Source: Lentinus brumalis
Lineage: Eukaryota > Basidiomycota > Agaricomycetes > Polyporales > Polyporaceae
Direction of reading: 5' to 3'
Length of the DNA stretch: 64,000 nucleotides
Assembly: GCA_001792895.1 (NCBI GenBank)
Contig: MARA01000009.1
Span: 1,302,001-1,366,000 of the forward strand
Shown here: piece after piece, positions 23,814-36,279 of the stretch
Layout of the letters: every line of letters starts with the position of its first letter
How positions within the stretch are numbered: position 1 is the first letter of the stretch
Made by a program: the position numbers and the translations under genes
The notes under the pieces: generated by a model
Databases searched by the model: none
The model's input: only the letters and a program-made list of their open reading frames with translations
Told to the model about the DNA's origin: nothing

Positions 23814-26800
23814 ATGTCTCCGTCCGACTTGGCCAGAATCGTGCAGGGTTTCTGTTCAGCCACAGATCAGGATAGCATGCACGAATCACCATGTGCGGTC
23901 TGCGCCCGCTTAACCCCGACCCGGGCACTGTCCCGATTGCGGATGTCAGACGTGAATTTATCTCCCCTGGAAAGGCCCGGTGAGAAGGTCACTCGGCGAG
24001 AACGTGTGTGTAAGGCTGAGCCCATCCTAGAAGAGCCAGGCCCCGTGATGTACGCCCCAGCAGTCGAGCGCGTTGACGGTGTACTGCACGCTGCCTTTTG
24101 TTCTGCGTGTCTAAATGCTCTTCGCGGCCAACGTTTGCCTCGTCACGCACTCGCCAACGGTCGATGGATAGGCGCTGTGCCTATAGTTCTTCAGAATCTG
24201 ACATACGTCGAGCAGTTGATGATCGCCCGTTTTCGGCACAGTTTCTGTGTGGCTCAGGTGACGCTCGGACAACGTTACCTATCTGCTAATGTCATTGTAT
24301 TCGGACAACCTGTAGCTCGTGCTTACCACACCTTGCCTCCTCCGCGGGCAGAGATGCAAGAGATATTGGCCATTCTTGTGGTCGGCTCTGCTCGGCCTTC
24401 GGACGAGGATTTCAGTCGAACGCCTTTCCTCGTACGCCATCGGCCTTTTGTTCGCGCTCTTGAGTGGTTACAAGTCAATAGCGACACCTACGAGGATATT
24501 GGATTCTCTGCCGAGAACTTGGCTGAATATCCCGAGGGGCGACCGGTTGTGGGCGTGATGTATCGACAGCAAGACGGAACTCAGGGCTCCGAGAATACGG
24601 CTTCTCACGACACTAGTTCTGAGCGGGGCACTTCGTCTGGGGAGTGTGCATTTATTGTTCATAGTGTGAATGCCGAAGATTTAGCCAGCATGACATACGA
24701 CGCGAAGGTCGCCCTCGCGATCCGTCACTTCGATTCAGGCGGTCGTGTCTTAGCTTATGGTCATGAGTCGCGCCCGGAGTCTATTTATCATAACCCGAAG
24801 TTATATCCGGGTATGTTTCCCTGGCTGTATCCCTACGGCAAAGGGGGTTTTGACAACGGGCGCATAGAGACTGAACTCGATCATATCGCACATGTCCGTG
24901 CCAATCTCCTGTACCATGATCGGCGGTTTCAGACCGACCGCTGTTATCCTTTCATAGTGTTTAATCAGCGACAAATACGCTCCAGCGCACAGGGTGGCTT
25001 TTTGCTTACCCAGAAAGGTCACTTTGACGATGTGTCGGCGAAAATTTTGAACCTGGACAGAGCCGCTTTCGACAGCATAATCGACCGTGCGTCCGCTGGC
25101 GAGCATGTGGTGCCTCGCACGGCCGGCGAGAAGGCGTGCTTTGACCTGGTCGGTATTGTTGACCGCGTTGCTGGACATGTGGAGTGCTCCACAACTCAGA
25201 AGAAATATCAGCGGAACGAGATACGGTCGCTAATTTACCAGATTGGCGTACCCGTGTTCTTTGTGACATTTGCGCCTGTTGACTTCAAGCATCCCCTGTG
25301 CCTGTACCTGTGCGGTGAGGCTATCGACCTTTCGTCTTACTGTCCTTCCATTGCGTCTTCCGACGACAGATTGCGGGCTATCGCCTGCAACCCTGTTGGT
25401 GCGGCTCGTTTCTTTCACATCGTAGTCACGGCGTTCATTCGCCATGTGCTCGGTGTTGGCGGATCCGAACCTGGCCTATTCGGGTTTACGGATGCTTATT
25501 ATGGGACTGTAGAAGCTCAAGGGCGACTCACCCTTCATCTGCACCTCCTCGTATGGTTGAGAGGCGGGATTAGTCCTCAGCAGATGCGCGACCAGCTGTT
25601 ATCTGATCCCATGTTCGAGGTCGCTGTGATTGGATGGCTAGAAAGTTGCCAGATCGGGCGTTACAGCGCGACGACTGCTGATGACCTCCGCTCTGACCTA
25701 GAGGAAGAGTATGTGGACAGGCGAGGGGGAAGCGAGACCGTAAAGACCCGCCTTCGTGCTGGAGTTCGAGATCCTGCCACTGTGAGGCCGTCGCCGCCGG
25801 CAAATGTTCTGTCCGAAGAGGAAGCCGCTGCGTGGGTGCTTGAGATGCAGCGCGATGCAGACCGTGTAGTTCATATGTCGAATCGCCACGACCAGAAGCA
25901 CGGCAAAGGCTGCTGGCGTGGCAAGCCAGGTTACTGCCGTGCTAGATTTCCCAGAGACATCGTAGAGGCTAGTCAGATAGACCGCAGTTCAGGTGCCATT
26001 CGGTTTAAACACCTCGAGCCTTGGTTGAACACTTACAATCCTACGCTATCGTTCTTGTTGCGCTGCAACAGCGACGTGACTTGTCTTCTCTCGGGCACTC
26101 AGGTCAAGTCTGTTATGGCATACGTCACTGATTATGTTACGAAGACAAAGCTCACCACGGAGTCGTTCTTCACCACTGTCCGCACCATATTCGATAAAAA
26201 CGTAGACGTTTTGCTGGATGCGTCTACACAGCCTGCCTCCGTTGCTCGCACTCTAGTGGTCAAAACAGTTAATGCTATAGGCTCTGCTGCCGAGACGGGC
26301 GGTCCTATGGTGTGCGCGTCATTGTTGGGTCAGCCTGACCATTACACCGGTCATAAATTCAAGGTGTTCTACTGGCATACTTACTACAGGTGGATCCGCA
26401 CAGAAACTGAGTCTGTATCGGAGTCTACCACGGATGCAGAGCGCATTCTGCTGGGTAAGACCGCGGACGGGATTGTCCAGTTGAACAAAGTGTTCGATTA
26501 TACGTGCCGACCGCGCGAGTTTAGGCAATGTGCTTGGTTGATTATCTGCGAGAGACTGAGATCCGGAAAATGCCCGCGAAGGATGTGCATTCTGGGGCGC
26601 GTACCTCTTCTGTGATCGACGATGGGGACGATGAATCAGACGCAGAAGTAATGGATGACAACCTGGATGAATACGCGTCAGACGACGAGACTGAAGGTCG
26701 ACGAGACGAAGACAATGTTCTTGGGAACGCTGCTCACCGATTCAACACCGGCCATCCATTGCATGCCACTCACGGCGTGTATAAGCGGTCAGAGCGTGTC

Positions 26801-29003
26801 ATGCTCAACTTTGTCGGAGGCACGATACCTCGGCCTGACCAAGGCGACCGCGAAAAATATTGCCTCACTATGCTGATCTTCTTCCGCCCCGGTGGTTGGC
26901 GTTCCGCAGCGGACTTGTTGGACGGCTGTCACACTTTCACCGAGTCTTTTTCTAAACACGCTTTTGCCCACGAGCATGTGCAAGTTATGAAGAACATGAA
27001 CCTCCTGTACGAGTGTCTCGATGCTCGTGATGATTTTTCTGCGCAACGGCGCGCGCTCGGCCTCACCGGAGGAGTGCAGGTCGGGGGCATAGACATGGAC
27101 ACTCCGGAAGGCCTGCCAGTTGAGCTACCTGGACTCGACGACATTCCTTACGACCATACAGAGGACAGTCTAGCGGCGTTTATGGACGAGGGCGGCATGG
27201 GCAAGCACAGCGCCCGCGTCCACAACGACATGGAGAGTGCTCATGACACGCTCAGTCTGCCCTCTGCCACCTTCTCCGACGTGACTTACAACGCCGAGCC
27301 GGGCACCCTGACAACATCCATTGCTCGTCACCGACCGGCGTACTGGAAGCAATTGATTCAGGGCGCGCGTCAGCGTGTATTAGATCGCACAATGCGACGC
27401 GGTGACGGCGCAGACGCTCGCGAACACTCTATCACAGACACGTACAATGAGACGGATGGTTTCGTGAAAGTACTCACGATCGCGGCGCTGGATAAGCTGC
27501 GAAAGCATGGGCTGGATGTTTCCCGTGGGCCGCAGGATCCGCACTTGCTCATCTTGCATGACACTATAGACAAGTTCACTCTCACCGATGAGCAGACCAG
27601 AGCGTTCACCATTGTCGCCAGGCACTTACATCATCACGAACAAAGTCCTTTACGCATGTATCTCGGTGGCATGGCAGGTACTGGCAAGTCTCGCGTCTTG
27701 AAGGCGCTCATGGGCTTCCTGGATAATCGCGGGGAGTCTCACCGCTTCGTCGTTCTCGGTCCGACCGGCGCGTCAGCAGCGCTTGTAGGCGGTTCGACTT
27801 ATCACTCCATGCTCGGTCTTGCCATCAACGACGAGCATTCGTCTATGACGTCTCTGGAGAAAATCCGCGGTCGACTGCTGCTAGTCGATCTCATATTCAT
27901 TGATGAGGTGTCCATGATTTCATGTCTCGCAATGTTTTTCATTCACACTCAGCTGACAAAGGCGTTTGGCGACCCCACTCTTAGCTTCGGCGGCAAAAGT
28001 GTCATATTTGCGGGCGATTTCGCTCAATTGCCCCCCCCTGGCCGAGGTCTGCCGTCTCTGTACTCTGACGCTGTCGGGATTTGGTCGTCTTCCGCCAAAG
28101 CCAAGAGCCAGCGATACGCTATAGGAAAAGCGGTATGGCACACCTTTACCGATGTCGTCTTACTACGTACCAACATGCGGCAACGTGGCATCACAGCCGA
28201 AGACTTGCGCTTCCGTGCCGCCTTGGAAAACCTCCGATATGCTCGATGCACTCCGGCCGACATCCAACTGTTCCAAACGAGAGTGTGTCGCCCTTCGTTG
28301 GGTAGCCGCGTACATCTCCGACCGGAATTTCGGTACGTGTCGATTATCACAGCGCGCAATGCCCACCGGGACACATTCAACTCAGACAAAGCGAAGGACT
28401 TCGCTCTGGCGCACGGCCTCCCTCTGTTTCGGTTCCACTCCGTAGACCGGTGGGGCCGCAACAAAGAGAGCCAGTCAGTTCGGGATGCTCAGCGTTCATT
28501 TGAGCGCGTTGTTGATCCTGTCAGGACGTCGAACATTATAACACCGAAACTTCAGACTGTCCTGTGGAATTTACCACCTGCGCTCACCGAACATCATGCC
28601 GGCGTGCTTGAGTTATGCATGGGTATGCCTGTGCTGCTCAAGTTCAATGAAGCTACAGAGTTATGCGCAACAAACGGAGCTGAAGCCGTTGTCCATGATT
28701 GGGTTTGTCACACCGATCGGGGACACCTTGTTCTGGACACGCTCTTCGTCGAGCTCGTGAACCCTCCTCGCCCGCTGCAACTGCAAGGGTTGCCGTTGAA
28801 TATTATCCCTCTTGGTCGCACTAAGAGAAGCGTGAAGTGTGTGCTTCCGGTATCGGATATGGAAGTATATGTACAGCGCGAACAGGTCATGGTGTTGCCC
28901 AATTTCGCTATGACGGATTTCGCGTCGCAAGGTCGCACTCGGCTCTTCAACGTAGTGCACCTGCGATACTGCAAGAGTCATCAGTCTCTGTACACGTGCC
29001 TGT
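23814..29003 (+). pseudogene. Helitron 1 Rep-helicase, N-terminal and central part
   Basis: The first in-frame ATG is 23814 (MSPSDLARIVQGF); the frame is open from 23724. N-terminal C-x2-C pairs and FCSACLNALRG..LPRHALANGRWIGAVP form the DUF6570 region. The Helitron-like N and Rep domain follow, with the HUH-type motif LHLHLLVWL and the paired tyrosines AYVTDYVTK. At about 26525-26529 the frame jumps: one missing base in rQ-MCLVDYL explains it, and a TAG lies just upstream in the new frame. The helicase then shows the P-loop GMAGTGKSRV, FIDEVSM, GDFAQLPP, a TNMRQRG block and TDFASQGRT. It breaks after HQSLYTCL at base 29003, where the insertion begins; the frame runs on into unrelated residues to a stop at 29077. 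Single exon otherwise. Confidence 0.88.
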
Positions 29004-29004
29004 T

Positions 29005-29019
29005 ACGATCGATGAGGAA
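29005..29019 (+). repeat. Left inverted repeat of the 9.6-kb insert
   Basis: acgatcgatgaggaa, starting within two bases of the point where the Helitron coding frame is lost; its reverse complement ends at about 38599. Confidence 0.5.
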
Positions 29020-31378
29020 CGAAGAGAATCGTCTTTTAGGTACGACGATTCCTGCCAGCGAAGGTAACGACAACTGATGTCCGTGGGAAAGTTGTTGGAA
29101 CTCCGATAGTCAGTAGTAAGTGATTACATAAGCGCATGTAAGAACCAGGTAAGAAACTTTCTTATGTCCTGGAACCCCAGATTGAGGTTAGGAGTGCACA
29201 GCTTTAGGGTTGGCAGACGCTCATGCAGCTCTGTAGCGCAAGTCCAGCATGGTCCTGCTCATCCAACAACTCTGAGTGTTGCTTCATTTTTGTAGTAGAT
29301 ATAGAATGCAATATAGACTTCTAAGATGCTGTAAGGCAGACTTGTAGTTGAACTATGCTGCACTGCACTCTCTGTCTCTCTATCTACCCAGTACACATGA
29401 TTATGCTGCAGCTTAGTGATGTGCTGAGCCCGGCTGGAAGCTGGTTTGTAGGCTCTCAAGCTGGTCATCTTTAAGCTGAGCTGGGCCGCTATGTCTATCA
29501 TTCAGAGATGCTTCTTCAGTACCGCATCTGATGCCTATGACCACCAAGGTCTTAACTATTATGGTTTATGACAGACTCAGCCCAGAGCGCAACAATCTTT
29601 CACATGGGTCCAATTGTGAATGCCATTCAACTGCTTCCAAGATAGTTCTTATGGTATAGATGGGGTCAAGGTCAAGGATGGTAAGGTATCAAAAAGCAGT
29701 TGCAGTTTGAAGAGCTCAGGCAGCAAACACACACACTGCCTGAGGGTGGTCTCTTGGAGGTCCATCGGAGACAAGCAGAGATAACCTGAGAAGAGCTTGA
29801 GTAGTCTCAGAAGGGGTGTCCAAGGCCTGATGGACGTCCAGGGCTGTTGGAGGAGTACATCAGAATAACTTGTACGGCTGTGTGTCAGCATGTAGGATTA
29901 TCCAAGCACTAAAGCAAATAGAGGTCATCTCTAATAGTCTTGTAGGTGGGACAGAGGCAGCCGCTCAGATTGCCACCAGTACTGCCAGTGCTGGGGTGGT
30001 CGCTGGTGGTTGTGCCTGTTCAATGTTGGCTCTGCATCATCCTCTAACTGTCATCTGCATTGCTGGCGGCAGGCTCTCTGGTCAGGCTTCCGAGGTACAT
30101 AAATTGCATGGATCCATACTTCTCTGGCACTCTGTGTCTCCGGTGACACTGCAACAACCATGACTTGCGCTTACTCTCCGGCTGGTACTATATGGCTAAC
30201 TCAGCCCACACTTCATTGTATCTCGGCAGCCTACTGGTCTGATCCTAGGTCATGCTCTTTGTCCTGTGGCCTGCTGCACGTGCTGAGGGGTGCATCATGG
30301 TCTAGCTCTTGGCTTAGGTATGTATTGAAGGGGTTGGCTTGCCAGCCCACTTTGCAAGGTGTCTGCAATGTGCATACATCTTGAATCCAGGTGCCCACTT
30401 GTTGGCTTTGTGTAACTTGTAATATTCTCCTCGCTGGAGTCGTCACAATGAGGCGTACATCTGTAGTCCACTCTGTATTGAACATGGTCTATATAATTGC
30501 AATACAGCTCAGGTGCTTCCTACCATGATATGCATGAACAGAGAGTGTCACCTGACCATAGTGCTAAGTATTTGGAATCAAGCTTCTGCTGGCTCGGGGG
30601 CCCTTTGAGAATGTCTTAACTCTCCCTTCACCGTGTATTTATTGCTAGCTGTATTGAGTTTGTCTCTGCCCCAGGGCCTGAGATGACCAGAGATAATCTC
30701 GCAAGTCCCCTGATGAGACCCTTGGGATCACCCATGAGACAAATTCCGAGATGATCTCCGGTTGTCCCGGATGCCCCTCACGAGAGAACCTCCTCATGCA
30801 GTGACATAGACATATATAAAGCTGGACTTGCATCAAGCAGGTATCAAGCAAATATATGTACAGGCAAGGTACTACATAGCAGTCCAGAAGTAGAGTAACA
30901 AAGGCAGTAGTCTGGGCAATAACAAAGGTAAGAAAGGGTGATAGTAGCATAAAAGTAACCAGAAGCATCACAAGTAATGGGTAAGCTTGTGATCTAATTG
31001 AATATCAATGGTTCTAGTGTGATCTGTTAGGACAAATGCTGCATGTCAGTCTCTGAATTGATCAATTGCAACCACTTATAAGACACTCATAATTATCTTG
31101 AGCTCACATCATCCAGCCAACTTACTCAACAGCATCAGCAATATGTTATTACTCTGTACTGTTAGTCACCATCTTACTAAACTACTTACTGATCAACTAC
31201 ACCAGCAAATAGTGTCATCACTGTTGCCCTATTTGATTGCCAGTACCAAGCAATGACATCCATAACTGATGAGTGCAATTCATCATATTGTTGACACATA
31301 AACAGCATAGTAACAGATCTAATGGGTGGTGGACTGACATTAGCCTCAGCTATGGGTCTTTTTGTTGGAGTCAATGAT

Positions 31379-31800
31379 CACCCACGGCATTGTTATCTGC
31401 TATAGTTTCCTTGTACCGCTCTAGTATCTGTCACAGTTGCCCCCATAACACCCACTTACCCACTGCATTATTATCTGCCATAGTCTCCTCATATTGCTCT
31501 AGTATCTGGCAAAGTTGCCCTCAAAACACTCGCTTACCCACCGCATTATGATCTGCCATAGTCCTTCTTGTATCGCTTTGCTATCTGCTTTGTTATCCCT
31601 CATAGTTGCCCTTGTTATGCCCACTTACCTGCTGCATTATAATCTGCATAGTCCTTCTTGTATCGCTCTAGTATCTGTCATAGTTGCTCACATAACGTCC
31701 ACTTACCTGCTGCATTATTATCTGCCATAGTCCGCCTTATATCACTTTGTTATCCACTTTGTTACCCATCATAGTTGCCCTCATAACGCCCACTTACTCT
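31379..31800 (+). repeat. Minisatellite, about 78-93 bp unit, five diverged copies
   Basis: Each unit contains cccacttacc, gcattattatctgccatagt, a ctagtatctgtcatagttgc segment and a ccctcataacg end. Two units carry an extra ctttgttatcc insertion, which explains the length variation. Confidence 0.75.
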
Positions 31801-32222
31801 ATTGAGAACAAAGCCCACAGCTTGCCTGATTGCCGGTGTCATCCAAAACTACTGAATGCAATCCATCCAGTTATTAAACCCTACTGATGATACTGATGCA
31901 TGTTATTTGTGATAGACAAACTAGAGCCTCTGTTAGAAGTCCCCATATTGAAGTTACTTATCAGTTTGTAGAGCCATTGCCAAAACAATCCTAACAGCTT
32001 ACAGTTTCAGATTGTCCGTCCAATCGGGCAATTAAGCGCCGGAAAGCGCTGAGCTCGAAACTGCACCTTGTTGACTTTGTTTGGCCAATAGATTGAAAGA
32101 CTGATAATAAATGTTGATAGGGAGACTTATAACTCAGTCTGTAGGTATTGTAGCACACAATAGAGACTTTGTTATCCTGATCAAGTGCCGGGAATAGGAT
32201 GGATTGCACTCATTAATACCAG

Positions 32223-32365
32223 ATGATGCCATGCCCATGCTTACAAATCACGGGCGGCAAAAACATGGCGGAAAAGTGTCGTTGTGATTGTGATTATGAC
32301 GTACGACGACACTTTTCCGCCATGTTTTTGCCGCCCGTGATTTGTAAGCATGGGCTTGGCATCAT
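32223..32365. repeat. Near-perfect 143-bp palindrome (hairpin)
   Basis: Arms 32223-32282 and 32306-32365 are 60 bases each and complementary with about one mismatch; loop 32283-32305. A partial direct repeat of the outer end (aatttgtaagcaaggcttggcatcatt) follows at 32366-32392. Looks like a foldback or MITE-type element. Confidence 0.85.
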
Positions 32366-35300
32366 AATTTGTAAGCAAGGCTTGGCATCATTCCAATTAC
32401 AATCGATTCAAACTGCAATAGAGTGCCCTATTAACGCAGTTCTATGCCAAGTAAGCTTTATAAGTGATGTGCAAATGTTGTAAGCAGGGACTCTATCCGT
32501 CCTCTGAGTAATTGAGGTTGTTTATGTAAAGATAAGTACATGTTAATGGGATGGATTGCATCTATGTCTTCTGGATGTAAGTACCAATGGACGGCGCCAA
32601 TAAGAACTGTTTGTATCACATCTCTCTCAATACTTATCCAATCCGGACGAATGTTATACCATTTGAAAGCTACAGAGAGCTCTACAACATGGGCTGTGTT
32701 TGCAGCCATGTCAATTGATGTTTGTTTATGTGTTTATGGCATAAAGATATGTATCATTGGCACCAATTGCCCTCTACCAGTGAATTCTTATACCAGGGCT
32801 CCTATAATACCTGTATCTCTATGCAGGTGTTATAATAATTATACACTGTGATACTTACACTATTCATGAACAGCAGAGAAAGTTGCATGCTAGGTTGTAA
32901 CTAACATATTATCTATCACAACAGTCAACGGACGAAGCGGTGTGGCCGGCCTCCTTCGACAGAGGGGCCACCAGTGCGAGTGTGTACGAGGACCTCGATG
33001 AAGGAAGCGGAGGCACGGCCAGCCGCCTTCGCACGACGGAGGACTCTGCTGCCATGGGGCACGAGGTGGACGAGGCGGAGTCCTCCATCACGGCACATCA
33101 GATGGAGACGTGTACAGGGCCTCAATCCGAGACCCGTGCTGGATCCCAGCAGACATCCCAGATCCTGGGATTAAACATGGACGATGTACGTCCTGCTCGC
33201 GGAGTCCTGAGCTTGACGGGAGGCCTGTCCCCACGTCGCACGTGGGTTCTGCCGGCCAACAGTCTGAGGAGACGAACGACCTCAGAGATGGCCCAGCAAC
33301 ACAGAGCGATGGCTCTGCAGCTCCTGCTCTGGAGATGGATGTGGATGACCCAATGCAAGGCCCACCGCCTCACCCACGAGACGCGTACAATGGCGCGAGG
33401 ACACCCTCACCCGTAAAGAAGCACCGCGAATTGCAACGCTCAACATGAACGGCTATGGGAATCTTGTCAGAGATCACGAAAACAATAAATGGGGCCGCAT
33501 ATACAAAGTACTGTCTGACCAACGTATAGGCATTCTCCGGCTCCAGGAGACGCACTTACCGACGAGAGGAAGGCTGGCCTTCACAAGATGTTTGCAAGGC
33601 GCATTAAGATCTTCCATTCAGCACACCCGGATGCCCCAACCTAACGGGAGGGAGTAGCGATTGTAATTAATACGCACTATCTCGATGAGTCCAAGGCCGA
33701 AGCTACTGAGATTATACCTGGAAGAGCTCTGCAGCTGTCAATTGAATGTCAGGGCGGAGACAAGCGGCACATACTGTGTGTCTATGCTCCAACATCTGAT
33801 GGTGTAGAAGGACATAAGAGGTTCTTCAACGAGCTGGAAGAATATTATGAAATGCACCCAGCGAGCCCCAAGCCACAACTCATGGCAGGCGACTTCAACA
33901 ATGTCGAAGACATTATCGACCGGCTGCCTGTCCAAGATGGCCCCGATACATCAATTATCGCCCTCGACAGGCTGAAACTAAGTCTTGGCCTCATGATTGC
34001 TGATGGCTGGCATACGACGAACCCAACAGCGCGCGACTACACTTTCCACCGTGGGTCCGGACAGAACACTGTCTTCTCGAGGCTAAATTGCATTTACGTC
34101 AGTACTGATCTCTTCAATAATGCCCGAGACTGGCGAATATGCGAGCCCGGGGTAAAGACTGACCATAGTATGGTCAGCGTCCAGCTCACCTTGGATACGG
34201 CCCCGATAGTTCGTCCAGGCCGACCGATCTTCCCACTCGGGCTGCTGAAAGACAACAAACTAGTGAAGAGCATTAAGCAGAGAGGCATGGAAGCTCTGCA
34301 TGAACTCACCTGCCTTGAAACCTCCGGGGTGCAGACAGAGGGCGCGAACCCACAAACTGTACTGCATAAATTCAAGGTCGACACCATGCTGATGGCAAGA
34401 GACCGGGAGAGAGCGGTTGTACCAAAGCTGCTCCATGAGATCTGAGAACTTGAGTCGGAGCTGCGGAAGGTCAAGGCAGACCGCACATGTCGGAACAAGC
34501 GACACTTGAGGCGGCGGCTGCGCTAACAACACAGATCCGAGAGCTAAAGATGAAGAGATTCAAACAGCAGCAGCAGAATTCGAGGGCAACCCATAGACTA
34601 TATGGGGAACACCCTACGAAGTACTGGTCGCAGTTGCACAAAGAGAGCGCACCTAGAGATGTCATTCCTGCCTTCGAGAAGAACCCTGAGAGGGGACCAT
34701 CGGAGGAAGCACGGTACGAGACGGACTTGGCCAAAATGGCGGAGATGGCGAGACGGCACCACAACCATGTTCAGCGCGATGAGCCGAGTATGAAACCAGC
34801 GGATGAGCGTGAGCAGGATATCCGGACAGCCTTGAACAGCCTCAATGTGTCAGTATCAGACGAACAACGCCAGGAGCTGCGTGGTGAAATAACATACGAG
34901 GAGTGCAAACTTTCCTTATGATTCTCAAAGAATGGGTCTGCTCCAGGTATGGATGGAATTTGCTTTGAACTTTGGAAGATGTTGCACGCGAGGCACTCAG
35001 AGGACTCCCGCTTCCCTGACTGTCAGGATTTTGACATGTTGGTGCTGCTGCGAGCTGCCTTTGAGGATATGTGGACCCACGGGGTGAGTGCAACTACTTC
35101 CTTTGCAGAGGGCTGGATTGCTCCCATCTATAAGGAGAAGGGAGAGCAGTCTAAGATTGTCAATTACTGCCCAATAACACTCCTGAATGCAGACTATAAA
35201 TTGCTTAGCAAAACCCTGGCAGTCCGGTTAGCGGACATTGCTCCGGACTTGATACACAAGTTGCAAGCAGGCTTCGTACCTGGCCGTAAAATCCATAATC

Positions 35301-35658
35301 ATACTCAATTAGCCCGGATGATGACCCTATGGGCTGAGAAAAATGGGGCTGATGGTGCGATAGTCGCACTGGACCAGGAAAAAGCATACGACAAAGTCGC
35401 GCACGACTATCTCCGGCGAGTTCTTCGCCAATTTGGCATTCCTGACGAATTTGTGAACCTAGTAGAATCCCTATATGCAAACGCAAACACGTCAGTCATG
35501 ATCAATGGCATTCTGAGTAGACCGTATCAGGTTTATCGGGGAGTACGCCAGGGTGACCCCCTCTCCTCCTTATTGTTCGACCTTGCCATTGAACCTCTCT
35601 CGGCGATGATTTGACATTCAGACCTGACATGCCTCAGTATTTCATGCACCGGAGAGGT

Positions 35659-35666
35659 GCTCAAGG
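35659..35666 (+). repeat. Target-site duplication, left
   Basis: gctcaagg, identical to 36272-36279. Confidence 0.92.
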
Positions 35667-36271
35667 TAGTGACTTGCAAGTCCCGGCCTCAGGCCGTCAA
35701 GCCGTGAGGCCGAGCCCTCGTACAGGCCGGGACGAGCTGGGCTTTGGATAGGGCTTTGGATGGCCTGACGGCTCGGCTCAAGGATATGTGAAGCCCGAGC
35801 CGAGCCGTCAGGCTGGCGCTTAAACGCGCTGCTCCTCCATGCCATGCAGGTCTTACTTTGGCTGTCAAGATGCGTCAGAAGCGATAGAATGCCCAGCATT
35901 CACGGACTAACCACTTACATCTTCCAGTTACGCTGCTCCTCGCGGCTCTCAACGGGTCACAGGACTTGCCCTTTCACTCAGACTCATATGTACGATCGCT
36001 CATATCATCCTAGGGCTCCTGCGCACGGTGAGTAACATACGTTTCACCTCAAAATACCTGTATAACCATCTGTAGAACCCTCCGAAGCTCCCCAGTTCAC
36101 AGTTTCCGAGGTGAGTTCTCACTCAATAGAAGCCGCGGCTCAGGCCGGGCCAAGCCCCGGGCTTGGCCTGAGCCGTCCTGGGGCCCGGCTTGAGGTTCGA
36201 CCAAGCCCCGGCCGTCTGAAGCCGGGCCAAAGCCCCGGGCTTCAGGCCGAGCCAGGACTTGCAAGTCACTA
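35667..36271. mobile_element. 605-bp non-autonomous hAT-like element
   Basis: Terminal inverted repeats tagtgacttgcaagtc / gacttgcaagtcacta are perfect over 16 bases and continue into GC-rich subterminal repeats (ggcctgac, gctcggc types). The 8-bp target duplication gctcaagg is at 35659-35666 and 36272-36279. Removing the element and one duplicate restores the LINE frame GEVLK-ATLFADD. The middle (35830-36120) has exon/intron-like splice signals. Confidence 0.92.
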
Positions 36272-36279
36272 GCTCAAGG
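36272..36279 (+). repeat. Target-site duplication, right
   Basis: gctcaagg, identical to 35659-35666. Confidence 0.92.

Larger units (their letters stand above)
29004..32924. other. AT-richer non-coding part of the nested insertion
   Basis: No gene found. Its composition is clearly AT-richer than all flanking DNA. It holds an inverted repeat with the far end of the insert (acgatcgatgaggaa), a catatataaa box at 30811-30820 within a possible promoter or LTR-like stretch (30650-31000, unproven), a minisatellite and a large hairpin (separate entries). Confidence 0.5.

Noticed and set aside
30650..31000. Possible solo LTR with catatataaa box
   Set aside because: No second copy, no clear TG...CA ends with target duplication and no primer-binding site found.
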